Shown: positions 42,213-51,400 of the stretch, piece after piece
Layout: every line of letters begins with the position of its first letter
Position numbering within the stretch: the stretch's first letter is position 1
Assembly (NCBI GenBank): GCA_030041305.1
Contig: JASHOC010000118.1
Coordinates: 1-58,672 of the forward strand
Reading direction: 5' to 3'
Length of the DNA: 58,672 bases
DNA from: Acidobacteriaceae bacterium
GTDB lineage: Bacteria; Acidobacteriota; Terriglobia; Terriglobales; Acidobacteriaceae
The notes under the pieces: model-generated
What the model saw: only the letters and a program-made list of their open reading frames with translations
Told to the model about the DNA's origin: nothing
Database searches by the model: none
Translations under genes and position numbers: made by a program

Positions 42213-43238
42213 ATGCCATTGCCATCACCCGCACGAAACATTCTCTCTGTTTCAGCAATGATGTTGCTCGGCTTGGCGCAAACCGCCGCCACGCAGCCCT
42301 CGCCCCGGCGCGCGCTTCTGGCCCTTTCCAAAGACGACCACACCCTCGCCATCGTCGATCCGGCCACGTTGAAAATCGTCGCCAAGGCTCCCATCGGTCC
42401 GGCGCCGCACGAGGTCATCGCGTCCACCGACGGCAAAACCGCCTATCTCTCCAACTATCGTGGCGATGGCTATCCGTTAATTTCGGTGGTCGACTTGATG
42501 AGCCAAAAAGCCTTGCCGCCCATCCACACCGGCGCCCTCACAGAGACGCATGGCCTGGCTTTCGTCGGCGGCGAACTCTGGTTTACCGCGCAGGGCTCCA
42601 AGGCTGTGGCTCGCTACAATCCCGCCACCAGCGCGATTGACTGGGTCATGGGCACCGGTCAGAGTCGCACCCACATGATCTATGTCACTCCCGACGAAAA
42701 TCATGTCTACACCACCAATCCAGGGTCGGGAACCGTCACCTTCATGGATAAGATCACCTCGCCCGGACCGGGCGGGCAGCCCACTGTGGACTGGACCGAA
42801 ACTCAGGTCCGCGTGGGCCGCGGCGATGAAGGGTTCGATATCTCGCCCGATGGCCGCGAATTATGGACCGCGGATGCGCAGGACGGCACGCTCTCGGTCA
42901 TTGACCTTCAAACCCGCCAAGTCACTGACACCATCGACGCGCACATCGTTGGCTCCAATCGCCTCAAGTTCACCCCGGATGGAAAGTACGTCCTCATTTC
43001 CAATCTGCGCGGCCCGAATCTCGTCATCTACAACGCCGCCACACGCAATGAGGTGAAGCAAATTCCCATCGGCCACGGCGCCGCCGGAATTCTCATGGAC
43101 CCCGTCGCTCACCGCGCCTTTATCGCCTGCAGTCCGGATAACTACATCGTTGTGCTCGACCTCGCCACCTTCACTGTCACCGGGCATCTCGATGTGGGCG
43201 GCCAGCCCGACGGCATGGCTTGGGCCATCCGCCAGTAA
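42213..43238 (+). CDS. Secreted YVTN/YncE-type beta-propeller protein
   Basis: The 341-residue protein has a signal peptide ('NILSVSAMMLLGLAQTAATQ') and about seven propeller blades of the YncE/YVTN type: 'ALSKDDHTLAIVDPATLKIVAKAPIG', 'PHEVIASTDGKTAYLSNY', 'EGFDISPDGRELWTADAQDGTLSVIDLQTRQVTDTI' and 'NRLKFTPDGKYVLISNLRGPNLVIYNAATR'. The family acts as binding or scaffold proteins and sometimes as lactonase-like enzymes; the role here is unknown. An AAGGAG site lies 6-7 bases before ATG. It follows the Gfo/Idh gene by 100 bases on the same strand and may be cotranscribed. Confidence 0.88.
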   Translation: MPLPSPARNILSVSAMMLLGLAQTAATQPSPRRALLALSKDDHTLAIVDPATLKIVAKAPIGPAPHEVIASTDGKTAYLSNYRGDGYPLISVVDLMSQKALPPIHTGALTETHGLAFVGGELWFTAQGSKAVARYNPATSAIDWVMGTGQSRTHMIYVTPDENHVYTTNPGSGTVTFMDKITSPGPGGQPTVDWTETQVRVGRGDEGFDISPDGRELWTADAQDGTLSVIDLQTRQVTDTIDAHIVGSNRLKFTPDGKYVLISNLRGPNLVIYNAATRNEVKQIPIGHGAAGILMDPVAHRAFIACSPDNYIVVLDLATFTVTGHLDVGGQPDGMAWAIRQ

Positions 43239-43317
43239 TTCACCCGTGCGTTACGGCGTTTTCGATTCTGGGGCTCGGCCCACCCAAGGGTTTTTGGGGA
43301 AGCCAGCAGCGCCACGC

Positions 43318-43434
43318 TATAGCGGTTCTCCAATTGGTGTAGAGCAGAACCCCGAACGTTGAGTGGCGGTTTTCCCAGGAAAACGCCACCTGGCACGCCC
43401 CTCAAAACTTCACGGGAATTGGAGAACCGCCGTA
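43318..43434. mobile_element. Miniature inverted-repeat element, family 2, copy a
   Basis: A 117-bp unit with TA at each edge and terminal repeats GCGGTTCTCCAATT / AATTGGAGAACCGC. The centre folds into a hairpin (GTGGCG...CGCCAC around 43362-43388). A copy of the same length and orientation at 45825-45941 differs at about five bases. It has no coding capacity. TA ends are typical of IS630/Tc1-mariner-type transposition, so an IS630-like enzyme may mobilise it; this is inference. Confidence 0.8.
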
Positions 43435-43461
43435 ACGCGAAGCAACTGCCGGGTAGACAGA

Positions 43462-45516
43462 CTAGCGAAGCCTGAGGGTTGGGGGCGCCGCGCCGGCGCC
43501 GACTGTGAGGGCAATGTTCTGACCGCTCGCCGCCAATGAGCCCTGTCCGGCTGGGGCCCCATAAAAACGGTATTGGCCTTGGGAGTTGGTAAACGTCTTG
43601 AACGTGTGCCCGCCCACGGTCAGCGTGACTGCCTGGTTGGCGACAGCCTTGCCGGCGGCGTCAACCAGAGTGCCCGAGGCGGTTGGCGGCTCGGACGGGA
43701 ACGCAAACAGGAACGAACTGTAGAGCGTGTCCCAGTAAACTACGACGTCCGTTGGTCCAGAATACCCAAACGCCGGCCCCCCCACGGTCGCGGCGGCAGT
43801 CTGAGTCGAGGTGCTGCTGGTGCCGTATGCATTCGTGCTCGTCCATTCCAGGGAGCCGGTCACTTTCAGTGACGCTTTAAACACAGGAATCTCGATTCCG
43901 GCCGAAACGGAAACCGACACGGAGTGTTGATTTTGAACCGTATGGGTATCGGCGACATTCACCGCGTTCTGCAACGTGATGGTGTTGGTGAACACAGGGT
44001 CGCTGGCGCTGAACGGCGGTTGGTAGGGATAGGTCTGCGGCGTCGCCAGGAAGCGGTTCGGGTCGATCGCCGTCGCGCCTTGCGCAAATGGATTCGCGGC
44101 AAGAATCTGCGTGTAGTCCGCGGCTGTCAGGCCGGCGGCGTCGAGTTGTTGCTTCACCCCGGGGGGCATTGTGCTCGGATCTTTGAGCCAGCCCACATAG
44201 GGGAACTGTATGTTCATAACTGGGCCATTGACTCCCATTGTCCATTGCATGATGTTGCCGGGATAGATGGCGACGCCGACGAGAGGATTGAGCATAAGCA
44301 CGAACATGTCGTGATCGTGGTTAATCCCGTCCTCGCCAGGCCCTGGCACGTTCTGGGTGAAGGTTGTGCTCGAGGTGATGGTTTCCGACGATTGGTCGGA
44401 GGTAGTGGTCGATGCGTTGAACTGAGCGCCTCCGCCAAGTTTATAGATGCCGATGTTGAATTCGGCACTCGCCTCAATGCTGATGCCGTCCTTAAACGAG
44501 CTGCTGATCGAAGTTGTGGTTCCGGTGCTGCTGCCGCTCGAATAGTTGACGGAAGAGACAACGTTGCCCAAGACGCTGCTGACGGCGCTGCCTCCATTCA
44601 TGCCCGGCGGGGCGTACAGCACCGTCAGAATGTAGTACTTGGGTTGCATGGTGCCTGTGGCGATGGGGGCCACCGGCTGGAAAAGTCGCGTCAGCTGGTT
44701 GTTGACGCTTTGAAAGTAAATCCACTCTCCCACGGTCCCTTCACTGATTTCTACTTGTCCGACGACGGGCGTGGAGTAAGTGTCATTGGCGCCGGGGCGG
44801 GAGAGTTGGGTCCCGTCGTTAAACACCCGATAGAGATGGTCGTCCGTTCCTTGAAAGTACACCCAGCCATCGGCGGTGACGAACGGCGTGGATTTGGTGG
44901 TCTGTTTGCCGATCTGTGTCTGACCCGATCCGTCAGGATTCATGCGAAACAGCTCGTTCTTTTGGCCCTGCCAATAGACCACGTTGTTCACCACGGTCGG
45001 ACTGGAGCCGGCGTCATTGGCGCCGGGGCGGGAGAGCTGGGTTCCGTCGTTGAAAATTTTCAATAGCTGGCCGTTCGTGCCCTGAAACCACACCCAGCCG
45101 TCGGGGGTGACGAACGGCGTGGATTTGGTGGTCTGTTTGCCGATCTGTGTTTGTTGCGATCCCGCAGTGTTCATGCGAAACAGCTCGTTTTTTGGGCCGC
45201 GGAAGTAGACCCAATCGCCCACCACGGTCGGGCTGGAGAGGGTGTCATTGGCCCCAGGCCGCGATTGTTGGCTCCCGTCGTTGAACATCTTATATAGCTC
45301 GTTGTTCGCGCCCTGAAACCAGACCCAGCCATCCGGGGTGACGAACGGCGTGGAGGCGGCGTCATTGGCGCCAGGCCGGGAGAGTTGGGTTCCGTCGTTG
45401 AACACCTTATACAGCTTGTTGTCCGTGCCCTGAAACCACACCCAGCCGCCGGCCGTGACGAACGGCGTGGACTTGGTGGTGTTGTTTCCGATCTGGTTTT
45501 GAATATCGCTGTCCAT
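43462..45516 (-). CDS. Repeat-propeller protein with beta-rich domain, flanked by miniature elements
   Basis: The 684-residue protein has no signal peptide. Residues about 17-288 are seven tandem repeats of 38-39 residues with a core such as 'TPFVTPDGWVWFQGTNGQLL' and 'LYKVFNDGTQLSRPGAND', probably a seven-bladed propeller or lectin-like fold. Residues about 290-600 are rich in Ser/Thr with alternating polarity ('SSSFKDGISIEASAEFNIGIYKLGGGAQFN', 'HTVQNQHSVSVSVSAGIEIPV'), like an elongated beta or pore-forming module. The last about 75 residues form a carboxypeptidase-regulatory-like domain ('ASGTLVDAAGKAVANQAVTL'). ATG at 45516 has AAGGAGAG upstream. The function is not known. 117-bp elements lie 27 bases past its stop and about 310 bases before its start. 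Confidence 0.78.
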   Translation of the reverse strand: MDSDIQNQIGNNTTKSTPFVTAGGWVWFQGTDNKLYKVFNDGTQLSRPGANDAASTPFVTPDGWVWFQGANNELYKMFNDGSQQSRPGANDTLSSPTVVGDWVYFRGPKNELFRMNTAGSQQTQIGKQTTKSTPFVTPDGWVWFQGTNGQLLKIFNDGTQLSRPGANDAGSSPTVVNNVVYWQGQKNELFRMNPDGSGQTQIGKQTTKSTPFVTADGWVYFQGTDDHLYRVFNDGTQLSRPGANDTYSTPVVGQVEISEGTVGEWIYFQSVNNQLTRLFQPVAPIATGTMQPKYYILTVLYAPPGMNGGSAVSSVLGNVVSSVNYSSGSSTGTTTSISSSFKDGISIEASAEFNIGIYKLGGGAQFNASTTTSDQSSETITSSTTFTQNVPGPGEDGINHDHDMFVLMLNPLVGVAIYPGNIMQWTMGVNGPVMNIQFPYVGWLKDPSTMPPGVKQQLDAAGLTAADYTQILAANPFAQGATAIDPNRFLATPQTYPYQPPFSASDPVFTNTITLQNAVNVADTHTVQNQHSVSVSVSAGIEIPVFKASLKVTGSLEWTSTNAYGTSSTSTQTAAATVGGPAFGYSGPTDVVVYWDTLYSSFLFAFPSEPPTASGTLVDAAGKAVANQAVTLTVGGHTFKTFTNSQGQYRFYGAPAGQGSLAASGQNIALTVGAGAAPPTLRLR

Positions 45517-45824
45517 GAGAGGCTCTCCTTCTTCGCACCTACCTGCGTGATATTGAGTGAAGCTATCTAGCCTCAAACTTCGGCCAACCTTGACTCTCGA
45601 ACCGGTACCGTGGATTTCGCCTTGTTCCCCCAGTTGAGGACCTGCCACGGCGCCTGGATAAGTAGTGATGGTGAACGGGGTTTCGTTTCACGCCAACTCA
45701 AAATACTTTCACCTAACCCGGGAGGGTGCATGGAAGGGCTTACGTTTTGTGTGCGCTTCGGCAAGGCTGGTTCCCACCGGATGACAGCCAATCCGAAAGT
45801 TGGGCTGTTCGGCCTCAAGTTGAC

Positions 45825-45941
45825 TATAGCGGTTCTCCAATTGGTGTAGAGCAGAACCTCGAACGTTGAGTGGCGTTTTTCCCAAGAAAACGCCACCCGG
45901 CACGCCCCTCAAAACTTCACGCGAATTGGAGAACCGCCGTA
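45825..45941. mobile_element. Miniature inverted-repeat element, family 2, copy b
   Basis: A 117-bp copy, about 96 percent identical by eye to 43318-43434 and in the same orientation, with TATA at the left and CGTA at the right edge. The central hairpin is a perfect 10-bp stem here (GTGGCGTTTT/AAAACGCCAC). Together the two copies form direct repeats 2.4 kb apart around the repeat-propeller gene. Confidence 0.8.
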
Positions 45942-46580
45942 GAAACCCCCAACGTCAATTACTGGTTGATGAACATCCGCCGTCAAGCGAAAATTCCATA
46001 TCGGCCAGAAAACAAAACAGTTGCGTTTGCCGGGTTTTTCGCGCCTTTCGTCATAATAGAAAGCATGAGCCGGAAAAGTGCACATTTCCATCGCCGATCG
46101 GGAGGGGTTTTTCTGACCCCTGATCCCTGAAACCTGACCCTTGACGCAAAATCAGGGGTCAATCTGGAGCCAATCCATGGAAAATTGCAGCCGAAGGATA
46201 CGGCATCAGAGGCGATCCAGGGCGATTCCAGGGAAGATTGCAACCGAAGAACGCCGTTGAAAAACAAGGCCAAATGGCCTAATACAAGAGCTCTAAACCC
46301 TTTGGATGGAGGAACCTGTGGTCTAAACTCTTTGTTTTCAAGATGGATAAAAGTCAATCCGCTGAAAACAAGGATCTTACCTGAAAAGGGTGGGGGGAGG
46401 GGTAGGCAGGTAGGTAGCCATCTTAGCTATACCGGTTGAGGAAATGCGGTAGGGCCGACCGAAACGCCGCCCGGCAACCATCAGATCATCCGTGCTCCCC
46501 CGCGCCTCCAAATCGTCCATGCACGGCATGCTGGAATATCATGGCCACATCGTGCAGGGACAATAAAAGGAGTCGCATCC
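45942..46580. other. Intergenic region with inverted and short direct repeats
   Basis: No gene is supported in these 640 bases. The region holds an 11-bp perfect inverted repeat (see 46114-46161). It also has two imperfect copies of a GGAAAATTGCAGCCGAAG-like sequence (about 46177-46196 and 46232-46250), and a G-rich patch (GGGTGGGGGGAGGGG) near 46388. The right end carries the AAAAGGAG ribosome binding site of the PLP enzyme gene. Confidence 0.5.
46114..46161. repeat. Perfect 11-bp inverted repeat
   Basis: TGACCCCTGAT at 46114-46124 and ATCAGGGGTCA at 46151-46161 are exact inverse copies separated by 26 bases. The spacer itself contains further CCTGA/CCTGACCC repeats. It could fold as a stem in RNA or be a protein-binding site; no T run follows, so it is not a standard terminator. 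Confidence 0.55.
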
Positions 46581-47891
46581 ATGTTGCGTAATGATTCGGA
46601 AGACCGCCGCTCGTTCCTCAAGCTGCTTGCCGCAGCTCCGCTCTTCGCCACCATAGGCGCGCGCAACCTCGCCGCCGCCGTCACCTCCACTGTCAACAAG
46701 TCCGCGGCGGCCGACGCCTCCGCGGAGGTCTACACCCGCCTCGGCCTACGCCCACTCATCAACGCCCGCGGCACCTGGACCTACCTCACGGGCTCGCTCG
46801 AACTCCCCGAGGTGCGCAAAGCCGCCGAGCTGGCCTCGCACCATTTCATCGACATATTTGAGCTCCAGCGCGCCGCCGGCAAGCGTCTCGCCGAGCTCTC
46901 CGGCGCTGAAGACGGCATGGTCACCAGCGGCGCCGCCGGCGCCATCGCCAGCGCTACCGCCGCATGCATCGCCGGCACTGACCAGAAAAATATCTGGCAA
47001 CTCCCGGATACCACCGGCCTTAAAAGCGAGATCATCATGCTCGGCGGCCGTATCTCCTTTGACAGCGCCATCCGCCTTTGTGGCGGAAAACTCGTCCTCT
47101 GCGGCTCCGTGGATGAGCTCGCCTCGATGCTCAACTCCAATACCGCCATGGTCTACACAACCTTCCGCGACGAAGTGCGACTCGTCCCGGCCATCAGGAT
47201 CACCAAGGCCGCCGGCGTCCCCATGCTCATCGACGATGCCGCCGGTATTCCACCCTTTGAAAACGTCAAACGCTTTGCCAACTTGGGCGCTGACATGTTC
47301 TGTTTCAGCGGAGGCAAAGGTCTCTCCGGTCCGCAATGCTCCGGCGTGCTCTTCGGCCGTCACGATCTCATGGAGGCCGCGCGCGCCAACACCGCACCCT
47401 GGGAAGGCTCCATCTGCCGCCCCATGAAGGTCGGTAAGGAGGAAATCATCGGTGTCCTCGCCGCGCTGGAGTATTGGTCCACGGCCGATCTGAATGCCCT
47501 CAACGCTGAATGGAAGTCCCGCGTCGAACGCACCAAGAAGCTTGTCGACACCGTTCCCGGCGTCACGACCGATATCGCCATCCCCAAGGGCGGCAACAGC
47601 TATCCCACCCTCAGCGTCATCTGGGACGAGGCTAAGTTCGGCCTTACCGTCGATCAGTGCGCCGAACAATTGCGCGCCGGCGAGCCTCGCATCGAGGTTC
47701 TCACCAATAACAACCCTAGCCTCCTCACCGTCGTCCACGAAGGCATGCCCGCCGCCGGCGGAGCGCACCGCCCTCCGCGCCCCAATCGCATCTCCATCAT
47801 CTCGATGACGCTGAAACCCGGTGAAGACGTGATCGTAGGCAACCGCCTCCGCCAAGTTCTCAACGACGCTCGCAAAAAAGCCAGTGCCTGA
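46581..47891 (+). CDS. Tat-signal PLP enzyme, DgaE/SelA-like, without tail domain
   Basis: The 436-residue paralogue of the 8431-10044 enzyme. The N-terminus (SEDRRSFLKLLAAAPLFATIGA) is a twin-arginine signal. The PLP lysine is Lys246 in CFSGGKGLSGPQCSG and the ring-binding aspartate is Asp218 in MLIDDAAG. It ends at the normal C-terminus of the family and lacks the beta tail of its paralogue. Related enzymes eliminate ammonia from D-glucosaminate-6-phosphate or build selenocysteinyl-tRNA, but those are cytoplasmic; the exported substrate here is unknown. An AAAAGGAG site precedes the ATG. An Oar-like receptor gene follows after 590 bases, the same gene pair as in the first locus. Confidence 0.82.
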   Translation: MLRNDSEDRRSFLKLLAAAPLFATIGARNLAAAVTSTVNKSAAADASAEVYTRLGLRPLINARGTWTYLTGSLELPEVRKAAELASHHFIDIFELQRAAGKRLAELSGAEDGMVTSGAAGAIASATAACIAGTDQKNIWQLPDTTGLKSEIIMLGGRISFDSAIRLCGGKLVLCGSVDELASMLNSNTAMVYTTFRDEVRLVPAIRITKAAGVPMLIDDAAGIPPFENVKRFANLGADMFCFSGGKGLSGPQCSGVLFGRHDLMEAARANTAPWEGSICRPMKVGKEEIIGVLAALEYWSTADLNALNAEWKSRVERTKKLVDTVPGVTTDIAIPKGGNSYPTLSVIWDEAKFGLTVDQCAEQLRAGEPRIEVLTNNNPSLLTVVHEGMPAAGGAHRPPRPNRISIISMTLKPGEDVIVGNRLRQVLNDARKKASA

Positions 47892-48481
47892 ACTGCCCAT
47901 CTTCCTTCTTTGAGGGTGCGGGACCGTCCCGTGCCCTTCCACTTTTTATCATTCTCTGCCCAACCCTCTGCGACACTTTCAGCTATGAACCCATGTCCTG
48001 TGCGGGCAAAGAAGGCAAGAGAAGTCGGAACTTCAACGCGCTGCCCAATTCTGAGCGTCTCTCACGCCGCACGCAGTCGGACGTGGTCTGCTCGGAGTTT
48101 GTGCCAGTGTAAAAGAGGCAAACCTGTACATGACCTGCCGGCAGGGCCAGCGTAGAGCAACGGGAATTCGCAGGCATTTGACACAAATTACTCCTGGACA
48201 ATTGCCCGTAGACATTTATTCGATTTACATTCATCTTCGATCCGATTTGCATTTATTTTCGATCGCTTTGCATTTCTCTTCGATTCGCTTTGCATTTCTC
48301 TTCGATAATGGGCCATTAAGACGTTAGGTGCAGAGGTCACTGAGACACTGGGCGCCCAAATCCGAATAGCTATCAAAGATCACGCCAAGATCGGCTGGCA
48401 AAGCTTATGCGAGGTTGCGGCTTGGTTTTTGCGGAAAATTCAAGTCAATGCCAATTGAGAATTGGATGGAGGCGAGGAGAC
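47892..48481. other. Leader region of the second receptor gene
   Basis: These 590 bases hold no convincing gene. The middle is markedly AT-rich compared with the coding DNA and contains an array of about 22-base imperfect repeats (48219-48306). A GATAAT sequence at the array's right end, 48304-48309, could be a -10 box, but I see no matching -35 box. The right end has the GGAGGCGAGGAG ribosome binding site. Confidence 0.5.
48219..48306. repeat. Array of about 22-bp imperfect repeats upstream of receptor gene
   Basis: Units beginning TTCGAT recur at 17, 22, 21 and 22 bases: TTCGATTTACATTCATC, TTCGATCCGATTTGCATTTATT, TTCGATCGCTTTGCATTTCTC and TTCGATTCGCTTTGCATTTCTC, then a final TTCGATAATG. 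A period of 21-22 bases equals two turns of DNA, so proteins bound at each unit would sit on one face. The array ends about 175 bases before the receptor start. Its units differ too much and have no spacers, so it is not a CRISPR. Confidence 0.6.
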
Positions 48482-51400
48482 ATGACGATCGGACGCAAAC
48501 AACTCTACAAAATGCTGCTTTCGCTGTTTGTGGTGTTGGCAACTTGCAGCGTAAGTTGGGCGCAGGCCACGGGGTCGCTTGTCGGCACGGTAACCGATAA
48601 CGCAGGCGCGGTTCTGCCGGGCGCAAAGATTACGTTAACCAATCTCGCGACCAATGAGATCCAGAGCGCGCTGTCGGACGGCCACGGTAACTTCCAATTT
48701 CTGCAACTGCTGCCCGGCAACTACAAAGTGGTTGCGGAACATGCCGGATTTCAGGCGTTTGTTGTCCCGTCGGTGCAGGTTACAGTAGGCAACGCCACCC
48801 GCGTGGACACGACCCTGCAGGTCGGACAAGCAACGCAGACTGTGGAAGTAAACGCCCAAGTCGCGCTGTTGGACACGCAAAGTTCATCTCTGGACTACAA
48901 CGTCCAGTCCAGTCAAGTGGAGCAGTTGCCGCTCAATGGCCGCGATCCCCTGAACCTTGCAGAACTTGTCCCCGGCGTTGTGCCTCAGGGCGGCACCACC
49001 GGCAATGCGGGGGTCAACTTTATGTCCGACGGGTCAATGAACTCATGGGGCAATTATCAGATCGGCGGCGGCAGCGCCAATCAGAGCGCCATCTTCATCG
49101 ATGGCGCCCCCATCAACGGCAGCATGTCGAACAGCGCCGTGCTCGCTCCTACTCAGGACTCGATCCAGGAGTTTCAGGTGGCAACGAACAATGTTTCCCC
49201 GGAGTACGGCCGCTTCGCGGGCGGTGTCATCAACATGGCCACCAAGTCGGGGACCAATCAGTTCCACGGAACCTTGTACGAATATGTGCGGAATGCGGCG
49301 TTGAACGCCAACTCCTGGTTTGACAATGATCAAACTCCAGTTCTCCCGCGCCCCATCTATACACAAAATCAGTTTGGCGCGGCCGCGGGCGGTCCGATCC
49401 TCAAGGACAGGACGTTCTTCTTCCTGAGCTGGGAGGATTTCGATTTAACCCAGGCTTCTCTGATCAACAATCCGACGCCGACGGCGGCCATGCTGGGAGG
49501 CGACTTTTCGGCGGTGCCGACCCAACTCTACGACCCCAATAATGCAACCTGCGGAGCGAACGGTTTGGGCCCAAACACCGGAAGCAATCGCTGCGCGTAC
49601 ACACCCGCCAATGGATATGCAGGCTACAACCAAATCCCGGCGAGCGAAATCAATCAGGCCGGCTTAAACATAGCCAAGCTGACATTTGCGCCCCCGACGA
49701 ACAGCGGCAACCCGGCCACGGGAGCCGCGAACTTCGTAATGAACGTGCCGGTGAGAACCGACACCAACCAGTGGGTAGCCCGTGGAGATCAGACTTTCGG
49801 CAAAAACAAGCTCTTCGAGCGGTATACCAACTGGCATTTTAATGGGGCAGTCGCTCCAAATGAACCGGGCACTGCCGATTATGGTGTCTACAATGAATTC
49901 GGACTCGATCAGGCCGTGGTTGGCGACACCATCACCATCACTCCTACCATGGTCGCCGATGTCCGCGCTTCGTTCTTTCGATTTTTCTATCCTTATTACC
50001 CGACGTCGTGCTGCAACTTCGATGTCGCGTCAAAAATTGGCTCTGGCTGGGCGAATATTCAAAAGGGAGAGACCTATCCCCAGTCGCCGACGCCGAATAT
50101 CACCGGCATGCCCGGTCTCGAATATTTAGATACGGCCACCGATACCGATGAGTCGTATATCCTTTCGGGAGCCTTTACCAAGACTCTTGGACGGCACACC
50201 ATCACGTTTGGCGGCGAGCAGCGCAGGTTCGTATGGGACTACGTGCAGTCCAACAGCGCTGGGGTCACCTTCAACGCTCCCAGCGGTAACGGTTATACGA
50301 GTTCTTCCATGGCCGACTCGAGCACCGGTTATGGCATCGCCTCCACGCTGCTGGGCTATGTAACGTTTGCCGAGGCGCAGGAACCGGCGAGGACCAACGC
50401 TGAGGATTGGTACAGCGGCCTCTACGTGAACGATTCATTCCGCTGGACGCCGAAGCTCACCATCAACGCCGGCTTGCGCTGGGAGCAACCGGGTTCGTTC
50501 ACAGAGACGCATGGCAAGGAAGCGACCATGCTGCTCAATTTGCCGCAGCCTACGGTAACTGGCGCCATGAACGCCGGCGGCTTCAGCGGGACGTTTACCG
50601 GCGGGCTGGGGCTGATCAATTCTTCGGTGTATCCGCATAATGACTGGCAGGAACTGAACTGGAAAGACTACGCGCCTCGTGTGGGATTTGCCTACAGCCC
50701 GACTAGCACCTGGGTTTTCCGCGGCGGCTTCGGCATCAGCTTTCTGCCCTCTGAAGCGCTTGCATTCGGCCTTGGACCGTTTGATTCTCCGATCAACCTT
50801 CCCACCACCACGAACACCAGCAGCGGTTTGATCCCCAGCTTCTCGCTGACCGATCCGTTCCCGAATGGCGTTCTAACTCCGGCAACGAGTACCAGCACCT
50901 TGCAGACCTTCCTTAACAGCCTGCTTGGCTCGGGAATTGACGGGCCAGTGCCCCATAATAAAGATGCTTACCAGACGCAGTGGAATATTGGATTCGAGAA
51001 GCAGTTCGGTGGTTCCTCTTCGGTCAATGTGAGTTATGTGGGATCGCGGGGAAACCACAATCCGCTCTTCTCCATTAACTTAAACCAGTTGCCGGATCAA
51101 TATGATATTTGCAACAACGTCGACAACCCCACCACAGCAACGTTACCCTCGCAATGCAACGGTCACTACATAACGGACATGGTCTATAATCCGCTGTCTG
51201 CGGCAAACGGAGGCCCAATCCCGACAACCGTCCCGATTCTTGGTGCGGCGACTGTCCCGTATGGGAATCTGCTCGAGCCGCATCCGCAGTATATCTTCAT
51301 GACCGATATATCGCCGAACGTTGGATTTACTTTCTACCAGGCCTTGCAGGTGATGGCGCAGAAGCGGCTCAAGGGAGGCATCCTGAGCGCGGCCTGGACG

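Noticed and set aside
43318..45941. Calling the bracketed segment a composite transposon
   Set aside because: No transposase lies in or beside it, the flanking copies are direct repeats of 117 bp without coding capacity, and outer target duplications cannot be shown from this one sequence.
48219..48306. Short repeats as a CRISPR array
   Set aside because: The units are contiguous, unequal and without spacers, and there are no cas genes in the window.
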